Shown: piece after piece, positions 24,701-31,532 of the stretch | How the letters are laid out: every line of letters begins with the position of its first letter | Position numbering within the stretch: the first letter of the stretch is position 1 | DNA from: Peredibacter starrii | Lineage (GTDB): Bacteria > Bdellovibrionota > Bacteriovoracia > Bacteriovoracales > Bacteriovoracaceae | Direction of reading: 5' to 3' | Length of the DNA: 64,000 bases | Assembly: GCF_034259205.1 (NCBI RefSeq) | Contig: NZ_CP139487.1 | Coordinates: 1,798,001 to 1,862,000 of the forward strand | Position numbers and translations under genes: made by a program | Notes under the pieces: model-generated | What the model saw: only the letters and a program-made list of their open reading frames with translations | Database searches by the model: none | Told to the model about the DNA's origin: nothing

Positions 24701-26186
24701 CGTTGTAACTGATACTGCTGTTACTGCGGATGGTGCAAGATCTCCTGTTGCTGAATTCAATGCTACTGCTACTGCCGCGTCTGGAGGGGCCAAACGAGGG
24801 ATCGTCCTCTATGGTGCGGGATTTACCGGAAGTTTAGGGATTGGTAAAAACACCAATGCTCCTTTGCATTTCTTGTCTTTTGCCGGAACAGAGCTTGCGA
24901 CCATTATGGATAATGGTAATTTCGGAATTGGAGTTAATGCTCCTTCTTATCCACTTCAAGTAGAAACTACTAATACAGATACCTCTTCAGCTTCTCAGAT
25001 CGCGCAAGCTGTAAACGTCTTTAACTTGAACCCAACTGCCGCGAGTTCGGCCAATTATTATTCTCACTACAACGTCACTAAGCCGATGGGCGCGCAGAAT
25101 TTTACCGGTTATATCCAAGGTGACCGAGTGATTATTGATAATGCCAATACAGGAACCATCGCTAATATTTATGGTCAATATACTGCGGTTACCAATACAT
25201 CTACAGGAACGGTGACATTGGCCAATGGTAGTAGAAACAATGTTATTAATTCTTCATCCGGAATAATCACCAGCGCACGAGGTGGATCATTCGGAGTTCA
25301 GAACAGTGGTACAGGGACGATCACCAATGCGTATGGTTTACAAGTTGATCCTCTTAGTAATGCATCCGGTACGGTGACAAATTATTATGGTCTACATATT
25401 GGAGGTAGCGGTACCGTTGCCACAAATAGATGGGGCGTTTACGTTGCCGATGGCGCGAACTATTTTGGAGGCACAGTAGGTATTGGAACGACTCCATCCT
25501 TGGCCTCAGGATTACATGTTAAAGGAACAGGTGGGATTGCTGCCTTTCAGGCCGCTGGCACAACTGACCATGGTTACATCACGTTCTTCGTTGATACAGA
25601 CAACCCAAATACTCGCTCTGGATACATTGGATATCCTTCCGCTGGTTCTACCGTACTTACAGTCTCAAACGAGCTGGGAAATGCAGTTCAAATCGGTCAT
25701 TCATCTCTTAAAAACGATTTAGTGGTAAACGGCACGGCCACCACTTGTGCCATCGGTAATGGTGTTGCATCGACCAGCTGTACCTCTGATGCTCGCTTGA
25801 AAGATAATGTTCGTGTGATCCCGGATGCCCTTCGAAAATTTTTAAATCTTGAAGGTGTGTTCTTTGATTGGAACAAAAACGCAAACACTCCAGGCAAACC
25901 TGGTATGGGTGTGATCGCTCAGAAAGTAGAGAAGGAATTTCCTCTTGCTGTAACAACAGATAAGAAAACTGGTTACAAGCAAGTCGACTACGCTTCTTTA
26001 ATTTCTCCTTTGATCGAGGCCTTCAAATCTTTTTATCAGGAATTCCAGGGCACCAAACGCTCGATCGCGTCTTATGAGAAAAAACAGGTTGAACTTGAAA
26101 GCCGCGTGAAAACTCTTGAAGAGCAGAACAAGCAACTACTCAATATTATTTGTCGTAAAGATCCTGCCGCCTGCAAAGCTCCCTAG
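21714..26186 (+). CDS. Giant tail-fibre-like lipoprotein with S74 autoprotease chaperone domain
   Basis: 1490 aa. The start is ATG 21714 (AGGA nearby; ATG 21744 is an alternative). The signal ends in a lipobox (FVTSC), so it is membrane-anchored. An N-terminal IPT/TIG-like domain (about 45-130) is followed by phage-tail-fibre-type segments, including TAANGDS-type linkers, TATAAIDQSKI-like short repeats and glycine-rich beta repeats such as GTITNAYGL and GTVTNYYGL in two clusters (about 610-650 and 1140-1250). The C-terminus is a Peptidase_S74 intramolecular chaperone: TSDARLKDN with Ser1358 and Lys1363, then a coiled coil (1440-1475). Self-cleavage before Ser1358 would release 133 residues after trimerisation. 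A surface adhesin or receptor-binding fibre, possibly prey recognition, is inferred. Confidence 0.83.
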   Translation: MSVNLKSYLEMIKTSFLTILILMFVTSCNNVGNIFGGNIVVNVKDKDHPPYIEQVKVQNDQIVVSGKNLDRVVLAKVGSHDFQIESKTSDKLILNAKSALSFLVGSALNLVVSNSEASATFPLTFELQNGQVTASKLHHMNASTGDFLQFNGSAWAPASLSTNQVYVGTYNATTDTPNLSAGVAAAGTYYIVTTAGTQDLGSGIMNFDVGDWVISDGTNWSKVAVGTNTVSNFNGRTGAVVPLSGDYSWSMLTKAAGKLTGSKLQEIADVDVAGIQDGDMLIWNAGALKWESAPQPSVSIPAGSVTNTQLATSAVDSSKIVDGSIVNADISATAAIDQSKISNLTTDLSNKEPKITAGTAAQYWSGTKAWQNLNPAVIGSTLTGYSASAGAITAADSILSAINKLSGNIGLATASQGNYVLKAGDTMSGPLAMGGNKVTGVADPTALQDAATKNYVDTQLSSNSYWAKTGSDINYSAGQVGVGVASFYPDMKLQIEQRLTNAVGRALNADTRQHSSANGNFSALGGVFKAQATVDAGVTNSGSVSGSWSVGFRNNIPGTIDNGTLASLRAAYFQYGHYDTEAASAPSTTEVIGLYLSPYYKKGTITNLYDIYAHPGSPGGTVTNFYGLFFGGSHKKHYLEGNLGLNKTDPTEKLDVIGNIAVDGKVRFKSDNTNFVELRAPASLAGTIAFNLPGTAGSSGQALVTDGAGNLSWSTVSSGAIADGSVSYAKLNLANGDIPLAKLAGASDVTKYLKGDKSWGTFITDVLASTFATVTPLNTAIANGDSLQTVVNKTQGQINNLVTNSLNKTGTDSVTGTMTIAPAGMLKISTTASGADLTEATNVQYVQNYVQSFGQWDKNGSALYTNKFVGFNNNSPSTFFHAIGTGSADDDLMIDSFSDTAESAIMLRRARGTAAAPTPPLANDRLGFLGFRALTAAPNTYVEMARVQGLAETDIATSMTGFLQFWTRNNGSYTEKMRITGAGNVGIGTTTPDKKLVVTDTAVTADGARSPVAEFNATATAASGGAKRGIVLYGAGFTGSLGIGKNTNAPLHFLSFAGTELATIMDNGNFGIGVNAPSYPLQVETTNTDTSSASQIAQAVNVFNLNPTAASSANYYSHYNVTKPMGAQNFTGYIQGDRVIIDNANTGTIANIYGQYTAVTNTSTGTVTLANGSRNNVINSSSGIITSARGGSFGVQNSGTGTITNAYGLQVDPLSNASGTVTNYYGLHIGGSGTVATNRWGVYVADGANYFGGTVGIGTTPSLASGLHVKGTGGIAAFQAAGTTDHGYITFFVDTDNPNTRSGYIGYPSAGSTVLTVSNELGNAVQIGHSSLKNDLVVNGTATTCAIGNGVASTSCTSDARLKDNVRVIPDALRKFLNLEGVFFDWNKNANTPGKPGMGVIAQKVEKEFPLAVTTDKKTGYKQVDYASLISPLIEAFKSFYQEFQGTKRSIASYEKKQVELESRVKTLEEQNKQLLNIICRKDPAACKAP

Positions 26187-26208
26187 TAAAAAATACTTAA
26201 GAAATCTC

Positions 26209-26235
26209 TAAATCTTCTACTTAGTTCTCCGATAA
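26209..26235 (+). promoter_or_regulatory. Sigma-28 (FliA)-type promoter of cheY-cheX
   Basis: TAAATCTT (26209-26216), exactly 11 nt, then TCCGATAA (26228-26235). The enterobacterial sigma-28 consensus is TAAAGTTT-N11-GCCGATAA: 6/8 and 7/8 match with ideal spacing. The predicted start is near 26242, leaving a 20-nt leader with AAGGGG before ATG 26263. Confidence 0.6.
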
Positions 26236-26262
26236 GAATTCATCACAAGAAGGGGTGGATAT

Positions 26263-26661
26263 ATGTTTGATCCAAAAACAAAAGTGCTAGTAGTCGACGA
26301 TATGCTTACAATGAGAAAGATCGTAACAAAGATCCTAAGAGAGCTTGGTTTCACAGATATCGTGGAAGCGGCCGACGGTCTTGAAGCTTGGGAAAAAACA
26401 AAAGACGGTTCTGTTGGTCTGATCATCTCAGACTGGAACATGCCAAATTGTACAGGTCTTGATTTCTTGAAGCGTGTACGCGCTGATCAGAAACTTGGTA
26501 AAACTCCTTTTCTACTTGTGACAGCGGAAGCTGAAGGTCACCAGGTAGCAGAAGCAATTAAGAGTGGTGTTGACCAATATGTGGTGAAACCATTCTCTAA
26601 AGAAGGCCTTAAGGCCAAGTTAGAGCTTGCTTATAAGAAGTTCCAATCTAAAGCAGCTTAA
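26263..26661 (+). CDS. cheY: Chemotaxis response regulator CheY
   Basis: 132 aa single receiver domain. Residue numbers match E. coli CheY exactly: acidic pair Asp12/Asp13, phospho-acceptor Asp57 in IISDWNMP, Thr87, Tyr106 and Lys109 in VVKPFS. The N-terminal VVDDMLTMRKIVTKILRELG is very close to classical CheY. It should bind the flagellar switch (FliM) when phosphorylated. It is preceded by a sigma-28-type promoter and followed after 5 nt by cheX, so phosphorylation and dephosphorylation functions are co-expressed. No cheA is in the window. Confidence 0.93.
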   Translation: MFDPKTKVLVVDDMLTMRKIVTKILRELGFTDIVEAADGLEAWEKTKDGSVGLIISDWNMPNCTGLDFLKRVRADQKLGKTPFLLVTAEAEGHQVAEAIKSGVDQYVVKPFSKEGLKAKLELAYKKFQSKAA

Positions 26662-26666
26662 TTTGC

Positions 26667-27497
26667 ATGGCGACGACTCCAGGTTTTCTTATCGAAAAGG
26701 CCGAAGGCTATACGGTAGTAAAGCTTTCGGGGAGCTTGGAGTTTCCGCACGCAAAGACTTTCGAGGGAGAAATCGATGGAATCTCTAACAATGCCGATGG
26801 TCACATCTTCATTAATTGTGAGCATCTTACGTCTTTTTCTAAGGACTGGATAAGAATCTTCCTTAGATTACAGATCAATCTGAAAAGTAATGAAAAATCT
26901 CTGAAGCTCATCCATGTGAGTCCGGGGTTGATGAATCTCCTCAAACGTGAGGGGATCGATTCTACCTTCAAAATCGCGCCAACTCTGAAGGACGCCTTGG
27001 ATGAGTCCGGAGCTCCCCAAAAACGTTCTCTCGACACTGAATTCATCAATCCATTTCTGACCGCCACTTTGCATGTTCTAAATGTGCAGGCACAAATCAC
27101 TGCGAAGGCAGGACCTATTTATAAAAAGAAAGCTACGGATTCTTTTTATGGAGATGTTTCTGGTGTGATTGGTATTGTGAGTGATGCGTTTAATGGTTCA
27201 GTGGTGATTAGTTTTCCTGAGCAGACTTTTTTAAAGATCATGTCCGGGATGCTGGGGGAAGAGTACACTGAAATCACCAAAGACATTCTGGATGGTGCCG
27301 GTGAAATTACCAACATGATTTTCGGTCAGGCGAAGGTCGTGCTGAACGAGAAGGGTTACGGGATTAAAACTGCTATTCCTTCTGTCGTCTCTGGTAAAGA
27401 TCACTCTCTGCATGGGGTCACCAAAGGCCCGGTCATTGTCGTGCCATTTGAAAGCACAGGTGGCAATTTTTTTGTCGAAATTTGCTTATCCGCTTAA
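26667..27497 (+). CDS. cheX: STAS-like/CheX fusion, putative CheY phosphatase
   Basis: 276 aa. Residues 1-100 look like a STAS or STAS-like module (GYTVVKLSGSLEFPHAKTFE, NADGHIFINCEHLTSFSKDW). Residues about 125-276 are a CheX domain with YGDVSGVIGIV and the phosphatase signature DGAGEITNMIFGQ (Glu and Asn placed as in the ExxN motif of CheC/CheX). CheX dimers dephosphorylate CheY-P. The N-terminal STAS-like half could localise or regulate it. It lies 5 nt after cheY in one operon behind a sigma-28 promoter. The start is ATG 26667; a weak SD lies inside the cheY end. Confidence 0.83.
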   Translation: MATTPGFLIEKAEGYTVVKLSGSLEFPHAKTFEGEIDGISNNADGHIFINCEHLTSFSKDWIRIFLRLQINLKSNEKSLKLIHVSPGLMNLLKREGIDSTFKIAPTLKDALDESGAPQKRSLDTEFINPFLTATLHVLNVQAQITAKAGPIYKKKATDSFYGDVSGVIGIVSDAFNGSVVISFPEQTFLKIMSGMLGEEYTEITKDILDGAGEITNMIFGQAKVVLNEKGYGIKTAIPSVVSGKDHSLHGVTKGPVIVVPFESTGGNFFVEICLSA

Positions 27498-27543
27498 GTC
27501 AGTTAAGCGCGCCCTCTGCCTTTCTTTGATTCAAACCAAATTT

Positions 27544-27549
27544 TAAAAT
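27544..27549 (+). promoter_or_regulatory. -10-like TAAAAT for a leaderless LOG-family transcript
   Basis: TAAAAT ends 6 nt before ATG 27556; no SD is seen, and the -35 is not convincing. Confidence 0.3.
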
Positions 27550-27555
27550 GATCAG

Positions 27556-28329
27556 ATGCGGGAAGAAAGCAAAGCTTCTAACAGATCTGATTGGGGAACC
27601 TCATCTCGTACCGAAGAAGAACGGGTCTTTTTAGAGGGGCCCAAAGCTCGTTCAAATGAGTTTTACCACGCCTTTCGGGTGTTCTCCGAAATGATCCAGG
27701 GCTTTCGCACATTTCAATTCGTGGGCCCTTGTGTGACGGTCTTTGGCTCTGCCCGGTTTGATGAAAAGCATGAGTATTATCAGCTTGCCATGGAAATGGG
27801 CGAGGAGCTGGTCCGCAAAGGCTTTACCGTTATGACCGGCGGTGGACCGGGAATCATGGAAGCGGCCAATCGGGGGGCCAAAAAACTCGGTGGTTGCTCA
27901 GTTGGCTGCAACATTACTTTGCCCAAAGAGCAGCGTCCCAACGTCTATTTGGACGTCTGGATGGAGTTTAAATATTTTATGGTGAGAAAGTTCATGCTGG
28001 CCAAATACTCCTATGGCTTTGTGGCCATGCCGGGAGGTTTTGGAACCTTGGATGAACTTTTCGGCGTTCTCACTCTGATCCAGACCAAGAAAATTGAGGG
28101 GTTTCCAGTAGTATTAATCGGTACGGAATTCTGGAAGCCACTTCGAAATCTCATTGAAGAGCGTTTGGTTGAGGCGAAAACTATCAATCCAGAAGATACC
28201 AAAACGATTTTCTTTACCGACTCGCCTTTAGAGGCCGCAGAGTTTATCCAGGCAATTGCCACAGATCGTTTTCAACTCAAGATTCGCCCAATGAAAATCC
28301 TGGGTGAAAGGGCCATAAGACAGGCATAA
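27556..28329 (+). CDS. LOG-family protein (cytokinin riboside monophosphate phosphoribohydrolase-like)
   Basis: 257 aa. Carries the Lonely Guy/TIGR00730 signatures GGGPGIMEAANRGA and AMPGGFGTLDE, with VTVFGSARF at the Rossmann start. Bacterial LOG proteins hydrolyse nucleoside 5'-monophosphates such as AMP to base and ribose 5-phosphate, or are still mis-annotated as lysine decarboxylase. The N-terminal ~45 residues (EESKASNRSDW... RVFLEGPKARSNEF) extend beyond the minimal fold, as in the type-II longer members. No signal peptide; cytoplasmic. It is not clearly linked to its neighbours. Confidence 0.85.
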   Translation: MREESKASNRSDWGTSSRTEEERVFLEGPKARSNEFYHAFRVFSEMIQGFRTFQFVGPCVTVFGSARFDEKHEYYQLAMEMGEELVRKGFTVMTGGGPGIMEAANRGAKKLGGCSVGCNITLPKEQRPNVYLDVWMEFKYFMVRKFMLAKYSYGFVAMPGGFGTLDELFGVLTLIQTKKIEGFPVVLIGTEFWKPLRNLIEERLVEAKTINPEDTKTIFFTDSPLEAAEFIQAIATDRFQLKIRPMKILGERAIRQA

Positions 28330-28356
28330 TTATTTTTTTATGGTCTTATTTTCTCT

Positions 28357-28385
28357 TTGCAAAAGACGATATTAACCATTATCTT
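28357..28385 (+). promoter_or_regulatory. Candidate promoter of the 68-aa gene
   Basis: TTGCAA (28357-28362), 17 nt, TATCTT (28380-28385); the expected start precedes the GGAGA SD at 28396. Confidence 0.4.
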
Positions 28386-28404
28386 CCACAGCCACGGAGA
28401 GAGC

Positions 28405-28611
28405 ATGAAAGAACGATTTAAAACACCACACACTTTTGACATGAGCGAATACTTTTTCGGTCGCACATACGTTTTAGGTGGTCGTGATTACGATCGTGAA
28501 GAAAAAGAAATCAAGAAACTCCCTGAAATCGAAGTTCGCGGAGATAAAAAAATCTCTATGGAACTAGATTGGTCATTCCTAAAATCTCGTACCAGAACAC
28601 GTCTTCGTTAA
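28405..28611 (+). CDS. Small basic protein of unknown function
   Basis: 68 aa from ATG 28405, with GGAGA 4 nt upstream and a candidate promoter at 28357-28385. Highly charged (Lys/Arg/Asp/Glu), with an aromatic N-terminal half (FDMSEYFFGRTYVLGGRDYD) and an Arg-rich tail KSRTRTRLR. No signal peptide, transmembrane segment, cysteine or known motif. Separate promoter and SD make expression credible. Function unknown. Confidence 0.55.
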   Translation: MKERFKTPHTFDMSEYFFGRTYVLGGRDYDREEKEIKKLPEIEVRGDKKISMELDWSFLKSRTRTRLR

Positions 28612-28646
28612 TCCCTCTCATTTAGTGCGGATAGAAACCTTGCACA

Positions 28647-28676
28647 TTGCTGGCCCACTGCCGGCGTCTCTACAAT
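28647..28676 (+). promoter_or_regulatory. Candidate promoter of the polytopic membrane gene
   Basis: TTGCTG (28647-28652), 18 nt, TACAAT (28671-28676), 41 nt before ATG 28717. Confidence 0.35.
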
Positions 28677-28696
28677 TGTGGTCATACGTCAAAAAA

Positions 28697-28708
28697 CCTT
28701 TGCAAAGG
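28697..28708. promoter_or_regulatory. Palindrome CCTTTGCAAAGG overlapping the SD
   Basis: A perfect 12-bp palindrome centred on TTGCAA; its right end is part of the AAGGAG SD of the gene at 28717. It may be an operator or chance. The same TTGCAA core occurs in the TonB operator-like repeats at 38551-38569. Confidence 0.25.
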
Positions 28709-28716
28709 AGCACGAT

Positions 28717-29553
28717 ATGGCCAAATTTTATTCAAGTGATTCCCCGCTCGAAGTTGACTCTGAATCATCTCACGCCTTAATCAGTCTGCGCGCAATCGGC
28801 GCAGGCCTCGTTATCAGCTTTTTCACCATGACCGGCCTTCTTGGCCTGGGTCTCGCTTTTGGAGGCATTGGGCTTGAAGATGGATTTTCCGCTAAAAGCG
28901 CCGGAGTCTTCACTGGTGTTTGGTTTATTGTTTCTGCATTAATCTCCATTTTCGTCGGCAGTTACTTTGCCGCTCGAGTTTCTAAGTTTCGTTTGGGCCG
29001 TGTGGGCTCCGCTCAAGGTCTCGTCATTGCGGCCTTGTTTCTAGGATTCTTCCTTTATCAAACTGTCGCCGCCATTAGCTCCGCCGGAAGTCTTGCTGGC
29101 TCCGCCATCGGAAAAACTGCGGGCGCTTTAGGTCAAGGTGCTTCAATGGCCTCTCAAAATGATGCCATAACCGGAACCCTACGCGGGATCACTCAAGACG
29201 CTTTAGGCGACTTGAATCTCCGTTCAAATCCAACTGAACTTGCTCAGTCCATTGGCGGACGTCTCCTTCGCGGTGATACCGAAGGTGCTAAAAACATCCT
29301 CGCTCGCGAAGCCGGCATCACTCCAACTGAGGCCGATTCAAGAATTGCTATCATGAAAAGCCAAGTTGATAAGGCCATGACTGATGCCCGTGAGGGTACA
29401 GCCACAGCTCTTAAATCAACTGGCTGGTCACTATTCTTGTTAGTGGCACTTGGTGCAATTGCTTCAATTCTAGGTGGGGCACTGGGATCAGTGGCCAACT
29501 TTAGAAGACCTCTCGTTCGAGAAGGTTATTTCAACCGCGAAGTTCGTGCTTAG
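28717..29553 (+). CDS. Polytopic membrane protein of unknown function
   Basis: 278 aa from ATG 28717 behind AAGGAG. Hydrophobic segments at about 22-45, 65-87, 98-120 and 240-265 suggest four membrane helices. Between the third and fourth lies a 115-residue soluble region rich in Ala/Gly/Thr (NDAITGTLRGITQDALGDLN and ARDA-type helices). The ends are polar. No conserved motif or cysteine is seen. Resembles the many uncharacterised Gly/Ala-rich inner-membrane proteins of Bdellovibrio relatives. The 3' end overlaps the HNH gene by 23 nt (convergent). Confidence 0.7.
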   Translation: MAKFYSSDSPLEVDSESSHALISLRAIGAGLVISFFTMTGLLGLGLAFGGIGLEDGFSAKSAGVFTGVWFIVSALISIFVGSYFAARVSKFRLGRVGSAQGLVIAALFLGFFLYQTVAAISSAGSLAGSAIGKTAGALGQGASMASQNDAITGTLRGITQDALGDLNLRSNPTELAQSIGGRLLRGDTEGAKNILAREAGITPTEADSRIAIMKSQVDKAMTDAREGTATALKSTGWSLFLLVALGAIASILGGALGSVANFRRPLVREGYFNREVRA

Positions 29554-30388
29554 TTTCAGGGCGGGTCAATCCCGCCCTTATTCTTGCTCGCTGATTGCAG
29601 GGTGAGCATAATATTCTCAGATTATCGTTGCTACTTGGTCCTCCCATTGAAAAGGGAAGAATATGGTCATAATGTAAATTGCGAACAGAACCGCAGTTGG
29701 TGCATTTTTTATCTCGCGCGTACACGTCTCTTTTTACGGAAGCTGGAATTGCTCTTCCTACTTTCGCTGGCGAAAGTGATTGTCTCGGTTTGGTCTGTTT
29801 GAATTTAGATTTCTCCACAGCCTTGATGGCCTCTTTCGCCATAAATTGCACGAGCTGATCCATGTCGAGATCTTTGCCGATTAGGTCTTTAAGTTTTTCA
29901 ACATATGCCATCGTTTCATCAGTCAAAACAAATGCGACTTGTATTTTATCTTTTGAAACACGTTTCTTTTTATCTTTTGGTTTGTCTTCTTTGCCAGTTA
30001 TTTCAAAAAGCTTTTTCTCACATTCGTTCTTAGTCAAATTCTCGACTTCTTTCAAAACCTCACGACGTTCATTTGGATCTTCAATGAATTGATTCACTAA
30101 TGAAATATTCGTGAGATTTAAGCTTCCATCTTCGATTTTTGCTTCAATCTCGGGCATTTCTGCCAACGCTCGAGCGGCAACGATTCGTCTTTGGGCCGCG
30201 CCTTCTGAATAACCTAATTCATGTACGCAATAAGCGAAAAGCGACGAATATTTTAAGTCGCAATAGAGCTTTCTTCTCTCTATTTCTTTCAAGTGATGAA
30301 GAAGTTTAGTCGTGGCACTTCTTTCAGCGCTCACTAACTTTTTTGTGTCACCCAGTAAAATTTTATTTGCAAGATGTTTTAGTCTCAT
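29531..30388 (-). CDS. HNH endonuclease family protein
   Basis: 285 aa. The C-terminal HNH/McrA-type domain is complete: IPASVKRDVYARDKKCTNCG, LHYDHILPFSMGG, SNDNLRILCSPCN, with two CxxC zinc-like pairs and the His-Asn-His core. Residues 20-110 form a helical region (EIERRKLYCDLKYSSLFAYC, YSEGAAQRRIVAARALAEMP) typical of DUF222-like/HNH proteins common in Bdellovibrionota. It could nick or cut DNA in mobile or host-defence roles; target unknown. Distinctive regulation: a consensus promoter with direct repeats in the spacer, no leader, and an 18-bp near-palindrome within the gene and again upstream. Start ATG 30388. Confidence 0.8.
   Translation of the reverse strand: MRLKHLANKILLGDTKKLVSAERSATTKLLHHLKEIERRKLYCDLKYSSLFAYCVHELGYSEGAAQRRIVAARALAEMPEIEAKIEDGSLNLTNISLVNQFIEDPNERREVLKEVENLTKNECEKKLFEITGKEDKPKDKKKRVSKDKIQVAFVLTDETMAYVEKLKDLIGKDLDMDQLVQFMAKEAIKAVEKSKFKQTKPRQSLSPAKVGRAIPASVKRDVYARDKKCTNCGSVRNLHYDHILPFSMGGPSSNDNLRILCSPCNQRARIRAGLTRPETKHELRG
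29760..29777. repeat. 18-bp near-palindrome in the HNH gene
   Basis: ACTTTCGCTGGCGAAAGT (16 of 18 positions self-complementary) matches 30449-30466 in inverted orientation at 17/18 positions. The pair flanks most of the HNH gene. Confidence 0.6.
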
Positions 30389-30394
30389 GCTAGA

Positions 30395-30423
30395 AAGATA
30401 CGGAAATTGTACGGATATGTCAA
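30395..30423 (-). promoter_or_regulatory. Strong leaderless promoter of the HNH gene with direct repeats in the spacer
   Basis: On the minus strand: TTGACA (30423-30418), a 17-nt spacer and TATCTT (30400-30395). The -10 ends 6 nt before ATG 30388, so transcription should begin at the start codon. On the minus strand TCCGTA occurs twice 11 nt apart (complement of 30410-30415 and 30399-30404) inside the spacer and at the -10 edge, as expected for an operator. Confidence 0.6.
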
Positions 30424-30448
30424 CTGCAAAAAAAGGAGGTTCAATTTC

Positions 30449-30466
30449 ACTTCCGCCAGCGAAAGT
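30449..30466. repeat. Second copy of the 18-bp inverted site, upstream of the HNH promoter
   Basis: ACTTCCGCCAGCGAAAGT; its reverse complement differs at one position from the copy at 29760-29777. It lies about 26 nt upstream of the HNH -35. Confidence 0.55.
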
Positions 30467-30595
30467 AAAAAGTATGGCAAACCTTTAAGCCTCATCAGGT
30501 GATAGCAATATGTTAGAAAGGATTTCCTATTACTGGGGACAAAGTGGCTCCATGTAATTTCAGAGGTGTAAGTAGCTATCTGAATAGAATTGAAC

Positions 30596-30601
30596 TATAT
30601 C
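30596..30601 (+). promoter_or_regulatory. -10-like TATATC for a leaderless DMT transcript
   Basis: The hexamer ends 7 nt before ATG 30609; no SD is present. Confidence 0.3.
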
Positions 30602-30608
30602 AGCGTCC

Positions 30609-31532
30609 ATGAATTTGGAACGCAAGAGTTCACTCTACATTTTGGTAGCTTGTTTGCTGTGGGCATTGGACCTGCTGGTTCGTTATCCCATCTCGCTTAA
30701 AATGGGTTACGTGAGCATTGTGTTCATCGAGAGCTTTATTGGTTTATTCCTCGTTACTCCGTGGCTCATCAAAAATGGTAGAAAAGAGCTCGCAAAATTT
30801 TCTAAGAACGATTGGATTTTGGCGGTCTTTTTGGGTGGTATTGGAATGAGTGTGGCGGGATATTTATCGACTGCCTGTATTCAAAAGGCCTCACCGGGGA
30901 CATTTTCATTCTTTCAGATTTTTCAGCCATTCTTTGTGATTTTTATGGCGGGAATTCTACTGAAGGAAAAGCTAGATAATCAATATCTGTACTGGGGAAT
31001 TTGGGTGCTTCTAAGTGCGGTTCTGATTTTTTCTCAGGATCTGGAACTTATGTTTACGAGCCAGGAAATGATTGTTGGTGATTTTCTGATTGCGCTTTCG
31101 ACCATGCTGATTTGGGGCCTTTGTACGATTGCTGCGAAAAAGCTTTTGCAAAAGCATAGTCCAGAAGCACTAGTGGCCGTGAGATGGGCATTTGCATTTA
31201 TCTTTGCGGTGATAATTCTTTTGGGTGAAAAAGAGCGACCGGCATTTGATATTCTTTTCCAGTGGGAAGTGGGAATTAGATTTTTATTTATTGGAGCGAT
31301 TGCAGGAATTGCGTCGATGTACTTTTACTATTCAGGACTTAAAAATCTTCCGGCCGGAAAAGTTTCAATTTTTGAACTTTCTTTCCCGGCGTTTGGAATG
31401 ATTTTTTCGGCGATTTATACTTTTGAAAGCCTGACGATTTTTCAAATCGTAGGAGCTACTTCATTCTTTATGTTCATTCTGTTCATGCTTTCGAGGCAGG
31501 AATCAGAGCGAGCCACCGTAAAAACACGTTAA
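30609..31532 (+). CDS. EamA-family DMT transporter
   Basis: 307 aa with ten predicted membrane helices arranged as two EamA repeats (about 8-140 and 155-295), including the paired PFF/GILLKEKLD and PAFGMIFSAIYTFE signatures at the ends of the two halves. RhaT/YdcZ-like drug/metabolite exporters move amino acids, nucleosides or other metabolites. Substrate unknown. Predicted leaderless start at ATG 30609. The 3' end overlaps the LD-carboxypeptidase gene by 30 nt (convergent), with no terminator. Confidence 0.88.
   Translation: MNLERKSSLYILVACLLWALDLLVRYPISLKMGYVSIVFIESFIGLFLVTPWLIKNGRKELAKFSKNDWILAVFLGGIGMSVAGYLSTACIQKASPGTFSFFQIFQPFFVIFMAGILLKEKLDNQYLYWGIWVLLSAVLIFSQDLELMFTSQEMIVGDFLIALSTMLIWGLCTIAAKKLLQKHSPEALVAVRWAFAFIFAVIILLGEKERPAFDILFQWEVGIRFLFIGAIAGIASMYFYYSGLKNLPAGKVSIFELSFPAFGMIFSAIYTFESLTIFQIVGATSFFMFILFMLSRQESERATVKTR

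Noticed and set aside
21714-26186. Phage tail or prophage block
   Set aside because: The S74/fibre protein has a lipoprotein signal, and no capsid, terminase, portal or integrase genes are adjacent.
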